Position numbers and translations under genes: made by a program
The notes under the pieces: model-generated
The model's input: the letters and a program-made list of their open reading frames with translations, nothing else
Told to the model about the DNA's origin: nothing
The model's database searches: none
NCBI GenBank assembly: GCA_949285915.1
Contig: CASDZW010000004.1
Span: 1-64,000 of the forward strand
Reading direction: 5' to 3'
DNA: 64,000 bases
Origin: an uncultured Collinsella sp.
GTDB taxonomy: Bacteria; Actinomycetota; Coriobacteriia; Coriobacteriales; Coriobacteriaceae
In this document: positions 58,185 through 64,000 of the stretch, one piece after another
Position numbering within the stretch: position 1 is the stretch's first letter
How the letters are laid out: each line of letters starts with the position of its first letter

Positions 58185-58208
58185 GGGCCGCCTGTTGCAG
58201 CGGCCCTG
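58185..58208. terminator. Hairpin between convergent genes
   Basis: AGGGCCGC (58185-58192) pairs with GCGGCCCT (58201-58208), followed by GTTAGG. It lies just after the TIR-methyltransferase stop and before the stop of the minus-strand giant permease. Confidence 0.55.
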
Positions 58209-58246
58209 TTAGGTGTCGATAAAATCGCGGTTACAGCTGCGTCGCA

Positions 58247-61200
58247 TTATTCCGGGCTCTTGAGGGCTTCGACCATGTTGGTGCGGTCGAGCATGCGGTT
58301 GGTAATGAGGCTCACCGCGATGGCGAACACAATGGAGAACGCCGCGGCAAGGGCGAAGCACCAAAGCCCCACCTCCACGTCGAAGTAAATCGACGGCATC
58401 TTGAGGATGTAGGTGAAGCTCTCGGAGAGCGCCCAGCCGGCGGGCAAGCCAACGAGGATGCCGATGATCGAGAGCAGAAGCGTCTCCTTGTTGATGTAGG
58501 TGCGCACCTCCCGCTTGCGGAAGCCGAGGACCTTGATGGTGGCGATCTCACGCTCGCGCTCGCCGATGTTCACGGTCGAGAGCGTGAAGAGCACCACGAA
58601 CGCAAGCCCTGCTGCGAGGGCAATGACCACGTAAACCACCACGTTGATGAGGGTGAAGCTCTCTTCGAACTGCTCGTGCATCTTGGCGACGCTTGTGATG
58701 GAGAGGAACTCCTCGTCGTCCTCAAGCGTGTCGGCAAAGGCGCGCTGCTCCTCTTGCGTACCGTCGAGGTGGGCAAAGAAGCCGTTGAGCTCGAGCGGCC
58801 CAAAGAGTTCCTCGTAGGCGGCCTCGGTCATGTAGACGGCGTTGCCGAGGTAGTTGCGCGTGATGGCGGCAACGGTGGGCTCCGCCTCGTCAAGTGCGCT
58901 CGTGGTTATCTCGACCGTGTCGCCCGCATCAAGGCCGAGTACGGTAGCGGCGTTGTTGGTGATGACCACGCCTGCGTCCTCCAGATCGATGTACTCGCCG
59001 GAGAGCGTCTCAAGCGAGACATAGTCGTCGATGGAAGACCCAGTGGGAATGACGTAGAGCTGCATGCTTTCTTTGGCGCCGTCGAACGCAACCGTAACGT
59101 TGTCCACGCCGATGGACTCGATGCTCGTTACCTCGGGCGCATCCTCCAGCATGGCGAGGCACGTGTCGTAGTCCTCTGCCATGGTTGCCGCCATGAGGTC
59201 GTAGCGGTAAATCTGCTCGTACTGGCGTGGGGCGAGCGACTCGACGGTGTTCTTGATGGAGAAGCCGCAGATAAGCAGCGCCGTGCAGCCCATGATGCCA
59301 AAGACCGTCATGAAGAAGCGCTTCTTGTAGCGGAAGAGGTTGCGTGCGGTGACCTTGTTGAGGAAGCCCATGCGCCGCCAGATGAACGTGATACGTTCGA
59401 GGAAGATGCGCGAGCCGGCGCGTGGCGCTTTGGGTCGCATGAGGGTGGCGGGTGTCTCGGCAAGTACGGCGCGGCAGCTCAGGAAGGTCGAGCCCCCGAT
59501 GCCAATCACAAAGGCGGCGATGCCAAGGACAGCGTAGAAAAGGTTGAAGTTGAGGGTGAACAGCGGGAGCAGATACATCGCCTGGAAGATATAGAAGAGA
59601 ATATAGGGGATGAGGACAAAGCCCGCGATGTCGCCGATGATGCCGCCAATGAGTGCGGCGGAGACCGAGTAGACAAGGTACTTGGAGAGCACGCGCGCCT
59701 TGGAGTGGCCAAGCGCCTTGTACAGACCGATGAGGACGCGCTCCTCGTCGACCATGCGGGTCGCCGTGGTGAGGCTTACGAGGATGGCAACGATGAAGAA
59801 GATGACGGGGATGATGCGTGCGATAGCCTCGATAGATGAGGCGTCGGAGTCGACGCTCGAATAGCTGCCCAAGCTTGAGCGGTCCTGCACGTACCAGGTC
59901 GCCTGTTCGACGGCCGCTACCTGGTCGCGTGCGTCGGCGATCTGCTCGGCGGCGTCGGCGCGCTCCTCTTCGAGCGTGGCACGGCCTTCGTCAAGTTCCG
60001 CCTGGCCGTCGGCAATCTGTGCGAGCGCGTCGTCGAGCTGGCGCTGGGCATCGTTAAGCTGGGCGAGGGCATCGGCGCGCTGCCGAATGAGCTCCGCCTG
60101 ACCCTCGGCAAGCTGCTCTTGCCCGTCGGCGAGTGCGGCGGCGTTCGTGTCGATGAGCGCTTGCGCCTGCGTGAGCTCGTCGTGGGCACTCCAAAGTGCT
60201 GCCCATCCGTTGTCGATGAGCTGCTGGGCCTCTGCAAACCCGGTCTCTGCCTGGGTTTTTGCTGTGGCGATTCCCTCTTCGAGGAGAGGGAGAGCGGCCT
60301 GTGCCTCGGCAAGGCCGGCTGCCGCCTGGATGCGTCCCGAGGCGAGTGCTGTGGCGTTCTTGTCGTAGTCGGGGCCTGCAAGCTGGTAGAGGCCACCTTT
60401 GAGGTTATCGATGCCTGTCTGCTGCTCGGTGAGCGCGGTTTGCTGCGCCTTGAGCTGGGTGAGTGTGACGTTGGCGGTTTCCAGCGGTTTCTCGAGTGCC
60501 GCTTTATTCTCCAGGGCTTCTGCAAGCTCGGTCGCGGACTCTTCACGCTCAGCCTGGAACGTGGCAAGGTCGTTCTCGTAATCAGGGTCGTTGGGATCAA
60601 GCGCGGCAATCTCGGCATCAATCGTGTCGAGTTTGTCTTGCAGCTTTTCGATGTCGTTGCCGAGGGTCTCGAGCTCGCCGTTGATGCGGGAAATCGAGGA
60701 GTTCTCCCGCTCTATGTCGGCGTTGAGCTGCGCGAGAAGGCTCTCGAGCTTTGTATTGATACTGGGAGCAACGGCATCGAGCGTCTGCGAGCTTTCATTG
60801 ACTGCCTGCGAGAATGCGCTGACGGCCTCTGCCGCCGCTGCTTCGTCTGCGCTGCTGGCGTTCTGGACGCCCGTCCAGCTGTCGTTGAGCTTGGTCGCGC
60901 ACGCTCTCAGCTGCGTTGCCACGGTAGTGAGGTCAGATTGCGCGTCTCCTGCGCCCGTACCAGCGTTCCATCCGCCTTCGCCGCCGGTGCCGCTGCTTGT
61001 AGTGTTGTCAATTGCGTCCTCGGCCGCGTCACCCTCGTTGCCGGAGCCGCTTGAGGCAGCGCCCATGTTCTCGATGCCGTCCGCCAGCTGCGAAAGACCG
61101 TCAGCAAGAGCAGACACGGTGCCGTCGAGCTGGGCGATGGTTCCCGGCAGGGTTTCGACGGCGTTTTTCACCTCGTCGCGCTGCGCCTCAAGCCCAGGGA

Positions 61201-62452
61201 GCGTGGTCCCGTAGAACGTCTCCCGCTGCGCATCGAGCTCCGCCTGACCGTCGTAAAGCTCGCGCTCCGCGGCGGGGAGTTGGGCGTTGTATGCGGCGAT
61301 GCCCTCGGCAAGCTCCGCACGCCCCTGCTCGAGTTCTGCCATGCCTTCGGCAAGCGTCAGGCGGTTCTGATCGATGGTCGCCTGGGCATCGTCAAGCTGG
61401 GCGAGGGCGTCCGCGCGTTGGGTATCGAGCTCGCGCTGACCGTCGAACACCTCGGCCAAGCTCTCGTTGAGCGTTTTCTGTCCGTCGGCGAGCTCCTGCT
61501 CGGCATCGGCAATCTGCTCGGCGGCATCCGCTTCGGCCTCGTCGATTTCGGCATAGGCGTCGTTTTTGATGGCCTCAGTGCGGGCGCGCTCGCGCTGCGG
61601 CGCCAAATCCTCTACGCGGTTCTGGACCTCGTCCACCAGCGCCTCGTATTCCGCCGAATAGGCGGAAAGACCGGCGGTCCCCTCAACGGAGAGGTAGGCG
61701 ACCGTGTAGGTCTCGGGGTCCACCACGGCGCTCTTGTCCACAAAGAAGGTGTAGTCGGAGGAGGTGGCGGCGCGGAAGGCGACGGGGCCCTCGGGCTGGG
61801 TGATGTTCGCGGGGTCGATGATGGTACCGACGATGGTGTAGGTGCCGCCCGCGATGACGGGGTCGCCCTCGTCCTTAGTGTCGTCTGCGGCGGCTTCATC
61901 CTCATCTTCATCAGCGCCGGTGTCGAGGTCAGATAGGCCCGTGGGGTCCTCTTGCGGGGTCTCTTCCAGCTCGACGGTGTCACCGATGCTCTTGCCTGCC
62001 TCGTTGAGGTAATTCTGCGTGACCGCAACCTCGCCCGGGGCGTCCGGTAGCTCGCCTTCCACCAGATACGGCTCGTTGATGCCGGAATCGAGTAGCGCCT
62101 TTGCGGCAACGGTTGCGCGCAGCCCGTCAACGCGCGTGTAGGTCTCCTGCTCGTAGCCGCCTTCGACCGTCTCAACGCCTTCAATGGCGGCGAGCTCGGT
62201 AAGGTCGTCCTCAACAAGACCTAAGGTCGACTGCACCGATATATCGAACAGGTTCTGCCGCGCGTACAGGTCGTTTGCCGCCTGGCGCAGGTCGATGCAT
62301 GCCATCGACAGGCCGGTGAGCATGGTTGCGCCCAACGCGGTGATGGCAACGATCGAGAGAAAGCGCTTCTTGCTTTTGGCGATGGTGCGCAGCGTGTCTT
62401 TGGTGAACGCCGCTGGACCATGTGCGGATGGTGTCGTGCGCCGGCCTGCCAT
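58247..62452 (-). CDS. Giant FtsX-like permease with long coiled coil
   Basis: A 1401-aa ABC permease. TM1 (about residues 28-50) is followed by an external MacB-like domain with an Asp/Glu-rich insert near 165-195. A predicted coiled coil then runs over 500 residues (about 290-870), with ADGQ/AEGQ-type heptads. The LADGQ and QRADALAQL units recur: QRADALAQLDDAQATID and QRADALAQLNDAQRQL are copies, similar even in DNA. A three-helix FtsX core follows (about 890-1010). A second FtsX copy occupies the C-terminus (about 1060-1395). Gut Firmicutes and Actinobacteria carry such proteins. The coiled coil probably reaches from the membrane to the cell wall; the substrate is unknown. The ATPase is 3 bp upstream. 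Confidence 0.85.
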   Translation of the reverse strand: MAGRRTTPSAHGPAAFTKDTLRTIAKSKKRFLSIVAITALGATMLTGLSMACIDLRQAANDLYARQNLFDISVQSTLGLVEDDLTELAAIEGVETVEGGYEQETYTRVDGLRATVAAKALLDSGINEPYLVEGELPDAPGEVAVTQNYLNEAGKSIGDTVELEETPQEDPTGLSDLDTGADEDEDEAAADDTKDEGDPVIAGGTYTIVGTIIDPANITQPEGPVAFRAATSSDYTFFVDKSAVVDPETYTVAYLSVEGTAGLSAYSAEYEALVDEVQNRVEDLAPQRERARTEAIKNDAYAEIDEAEADAAEQIADAEQELADGQKTLNESLAEVFDGQRELDTQRADALAQLDDAQATIDQNRLTLAEGMAELEQGRAELAEGIAAYNAQLPAAERELYDGQAELDAQRETFYGTTLPGLEAQRDEVKNAVETLPGTIAQLDGTVSALADGLSQLADGIENMGAASSGSGNEGDAAEDAIDNTTSSGTGGEGGWNAGTGAGDAQSDLTTVATQLRACATKLNDSWTGVQNASSADEAAAAEAVSAFSQAVNESSQTLDAVAPSINTKLESLLAQLNADIERENSSISRINGELETLGNDIEKLQDKLDTIDAEIAALDPNDPDYENDLATFQAEREESATELAEALENKAALEKPLETANVTLTQLKAQQTALTEQQTGIDNLKGGLYQLAGPDYDKNATALASGRIQAAAGLAEAQAALPLLEEGIATAKTQAETGFAEAQQLIDNGWAALWSAHDELTQAQALIDTNAAALADGQEQLAEGQAELIRQRADALAQLNDAQRQLDDALAQIADGQAELDEGRATLEEERADAAEQIADARDQVAAVEQATWYVQDRSSLGSYSSVDSDASSIEAIARIIPVIFFIVAILVSLTTATRMVDEERVLIGLYKALGHSKARVLSKYLVYSVSAALIGGIIGDIAGFVLIPYILFYIFQAMYLLPLFTLNFNLFYAVLGIAAFVIGIGGSTFLSCRAVLAETPATLMRPKAPRAGSRIFLERITFIWRRMGFLNKVTARNLFRYKKRFFMTVFGIMGCTALLICGFSIKNTVESLAPRQYEQIYRYDLMAATMAEDYDTCLAMLEDAPEVTSIESIGVDNVTVAFDGAKESMQLYVIPTGSSIDDYVSLETLSGEYIDLEDAGVVITNNAATVLGLDAGDTVEITTSALDEAEPTVAAITRNYLGNAVYMTEAAYEELFGPLELNGFFAHLDGTQEEQRAFADTLEDDEEFLSITSVAKMHEQFEESFTLINVVVYVVIALAAGLAFVVLFTLSTVNIGEREREIATIKVLGFRKREVRTYINKETLLLSIIGILVGLPAGWALSESFTYILKMPSIYFDVEVGLWCFALAAAFSIVFAIAVSLITNRMLDRTNMVEALKSPE

Positions 62453-62455
62453 GGT

Positions 62456-63157
62456 TTACCACTCGATATCCGCGATAGGGGTGGGGTGCTCGTTTAAGGT
62501 CATCTCGGTCACCTTGCCGCTCTTGAAGCGGATAAGGCGGTCCGCCATGGGGGCGAGTGCCGAGTTATGCGTGATGATGATGACTGTGATGCCGTCGCGC
62601 CGGCAGGTGTCTTGCAAAAGCTGCAGAATCTGCTTGCCGGTCACGTAGTCGAGAGCTCCCGTAGGCTCGTCGCAAAGCAGGAGCTTGGGGTTCTTGGCGA
62701 TGGCGCGCGCAATGGAGACGCGCTGCTGCTCGCCGCCAGAGAGCTGGGCGGGGAAGTTGCCCATGCGCGCCTCAAGACCCACCTTGGCAAGGGTCTCGGC
62801 GGCGTCGAGGGCACCCGGGCAGATCTGGCTTGCAAGCTCAACGTTCTCGAGCGCCGTCAGGTTGGGGACGAGGTTGTAGAACTGAAAGACAAAGCCCACG
62901 TCGGTACGGCGGTATTCCACAAGCTCTGCCTCCGAGGCGCTCGATATGTCGCGGCCGTCTACCGTGACGGCGCCCGAGGTTAGCGTGTCCATGCCGCCCA
63001 GGATGTTAAGCGCCGTGGTCTTGCCGGCGCCCGACGCGCCGAGGATCACGGCGAGCTCGCCGCGCTCGACCGTAAAGCTCGCGCTATCGAGCGCGTGGAT
63101 GAGGGTCTCGCCCGAACCGTAGGCTTTGATTACGTCTTTGAACTCGATATATGCCAT
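62456..63157 (-). CDS. MacB/LolD-type ABC ATPase
   Basis: A 233-aa ATPase. Walker [10 protein letters not shown] is near 35-43, with [21 protein letters not shown] as the Q-loop, [15 protein letters not shown] and CDEPTGALD. The ATG at 63157 follows GAGG; an upstream start at 63202 is not needed. It is partner to the FtsX-like giant permease 3 bp downstream. The pair is divergent from the TetR gene, which probably controls it. Confidence 0.92.
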   Translation of the reverse strand: MAYIEFKDVIKAYGSGETLIHALDSASFTVERGELAVILGASGAGKTTALNILGGMDTLTSGAVTVDGRDISSASEAELVEYRRTDVGFVFQFYNLVPNLTALENVELASQICPGALDAAETLAKVGLEARMGNFPAQLSGGEQQRVSIARAIAKNPKLLLCDEPTGALDYVTGKQILQLLQDTCRRDGITVIIITHNSALAPMADRLIRFKSGKVTEMTLNEHPTPIADIEW

Positions 63158-63201
63158 AGCGCGTGACCTCGCTGGGGATACGGAATGCGGAATGCCAATC
63201 A

Positions 63202-63285
63202 CTCGACATCGTGTTGTCTACCCAGTATAGTGGGGCGCAAGGCGGGCTTTGACGTGCACTCGACACCGCCGCGGCAATTGTCGAG
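63202..63285. promoter_or_regulatory. Repeated CTCGACA sites in divergent promoter
   Basis: CTCGACA occurs at 63202-63208 and 63259-63265, and inverted as TGTCGAG at 63279-63285, the last two forming an inverted repeat with a 13-bp spacer. They lie in the 192-bp gap between the ABC ATPase gene and the TetR gene. A TetR-type dimer binding here would repress both directions. Confidence 0.5.
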
Positions 63286-63349
63286 CGATGGTGACAAAGG
63301 GGCGGGGCGTTTGGCCAGCTCTCGTTGTCAGGGGTTGGAGGGAGTGCCG

Positions 63350-63922
63350 ATGGCATCCAAGCAACCGCAGGTGACCGAGCAGACGCGTGCGAACCTCACG
63401 CAGGCGTTTTGGAGCCTGTATCTCGAGAAGCCTATAGAAAAGATCACGGTGCGCGAGATAACCGACCGTGCCGGGTACAACCGCGCCACGTTCTACCTGT
63501 ACTATCGCGACGTGTACGACCTTTTCGACCAGCTCGAGGAGGGCGTGCTCTCACAGGTGCGCGCGCTGGTGGACCAGCGTCTGCTTGCGAGCGATACGCT
63601 CGACTTCTCCCAGCATATGGGACTCATTATTGGTCTTGCGCAACGCTTTGACGGCTTTATGCCGCGTCTTATGGCGGGCGACCCCTCGTTTGGCGACCGG
63701 CTGAAAGACATCATTGCGCCTCTGCTCGACCGCTTTATTCTGCCCGACGAGGGCATGACGGATGAGGAACGCACCATCATGCGGGAGTTTTATCTCTCGG
63801 GTTTGCTCGCCGCGGTCAATACCTGGATGGCGCGGGAAGACCGCATGCCCATCGATCGGCTCCTCGAACTCATCGTGGCCGCCGCCGCGCCGGGGGTTAG
63901 CGCATCTGCGCCTCTACCTTGA
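63350..63922 (+). CDS. TetR-family transcriptional regulator
   Basis: A 190-aa regulator. N-terminal HTH: LTQAFWSLYLEKPIEKITVREITDRAGYNRATFYLYYRDVYDLFDQLEEG matches the TetR consensus (residues about 15-64). The C-terminal ligand domain is helical. The ATG at 63350 follows GGAGGG. It is divergent from the ABC ATPase/permease operon and its coding end overlaps the next, convergent gene by 26 bp. Its ligand is unknown. Confidence 0.9.
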   Translation: MASKQPQVTEQTRANLTQAFWSLYLEKPIEKITVREITDRAGYNRATFYLYYRDVYDLFDQLEEGVLSQVRALVDQRLLASDTLDFSQHMGLIIGLAQRFDGFMPRLMAGDPSFGDRLKDIIAPLLDRFILPDEGMTDEERTIMREFYLSGLLAAVNTWMAREDRMPIDRLLELIVAAAAPGVSASAPLP

Positions 63923-64000
63923 GCATCTCATCGTAGTTTTCGATCTTGTGGTTGAGGCGGTCGAGGCCGGCTTGCATCTCGGCGATGCGTGCCGCGGCAA
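63897..64000 (-). CDS. C-terminal end of a MerR-like or other helical regulator (partial)
   Basis: The last 33 codons of a minus-strand gene are visible. They read AARIAEMQAGLDRLNHKIEN and then YDEMLKVEAQMR before the TAA at 63897-63899. It is a single amphipathic helix of the kind that closes MerR-family regulators as the dimer coiled coil. The start and the DNA-binding part are outside the window. The overlap with the TetR stop is 26 bp. Confidence 0.5.
   Translation of the reverse strand, partial: AAARIAEMQAGLDRLNHKIENYDEMLKVEAQMR

Noticed and set aside
1-64000. CRISPR arrays, tRNA or rRNA genes, prophage
   Set aside because: No regularly spaced identical repeats with unique spacers were seen; the 20-bp array at 4.7 kb has no spacers of CRISPR size. 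No cloverleaf or rRNA segment and no phage structural gene was recognised.

Overview
The window is chromosomal DNA from a high-GC Gram-positive bacterium. Dense short operons, strong AGGAGG-type ribosome binding sites, many OmpR- and NarL-type two-component systems, Bce/Bcr-type ABC exporters, a pyruvate formate-lyase fermentation locus and a Firmicute/Actinobacterium-style repertoire suggest an anaerobic actinobacterium of the Coriobacteriia (Collinsella/Olsenella-like). That assignment is inference; no rRNA or other marker is present to confirm it. I saw no tRNA, rRNA, CRISPR array, phage or complete insertion sequence.

Layout. 1-4.6 kb: MIF-like tautomerase, MscS channel, patatin-like lipase, YbaL/Kef-type antiporter. 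4.68-4.87 kb: a 20-bp-period inverted repeat array between convergent genes. 4.9-8.6 kb (minus): a peptide-sensing/exporting module of response regulator, ABC ATPase, permease and histidine kinase. 8.7-11.1 kb: a divergent VanRS-like two-component system. 11.1-13.8 kb: a DUF2974 hydrolase and an ABC-F protein. 13.95-17.1 kb: a PHO-box-like array, pstB without pstSCA or phoU, and a PhoP/PhoR-like pair. 17.3-19.3 kb: htpG. 19.4-23.9 kb: acetyltransferase, a MutT-Vsr fusion, a large TPR protein. 24-28.3 kb: small membrane protein, BceAB-type transporter, YxeA and a 41-aa membrane peptide. 28.3-32.2 kb (minus): SPFH protein, ribbon-helix-helix protein, ABC exporter.

32.5-38.5 kb holds anaerobic pyruvate metabolism. 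Pyruvate formate-lyase is encoded in two pieces: a PflB body that lacks the glycyl-radical domain, and a following 83-aa GrcA-like protein that carries it. pflA lies 2.5 kb further on. 38.6-42.4 kb carries mtnN, engB and a YgiQ-type radical SAM gene. 42.5-47.9 kb is an ABC-2 exporter divergent from a NarL-type two-component system. 48-49.4 kb is a probable mobile toxin-antitoxin-like pair (DUF3990 and an HTH protein) behind two perfect 16-bp palindromes. 49.5-55.3 kb is the aspartate-family pathway (thrB, thrC, lysC, asd), interrupted by decayed DUF4160/DUF2442 genes. 55.5-58.2 kb has a foldback element, an aldo/keto reductase and a TIR-methyltransferase fusion. 58.2-63.9 kb is a giant FtsX-like permease with its ATPase, divergent from a TetR regulator.

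The most unusual things are: the split pyruvate formate-lyase; three intergenic elements (19.34, 50.36 and 51.07 kb) that share a roughly 20-bp core next to a terminator but have different, internally complementary outer arms; the TIR-methyltransferase protein; the MutT-Vsr fusion; the DUF3990/HTH pair; and several foldback or repeat structures.
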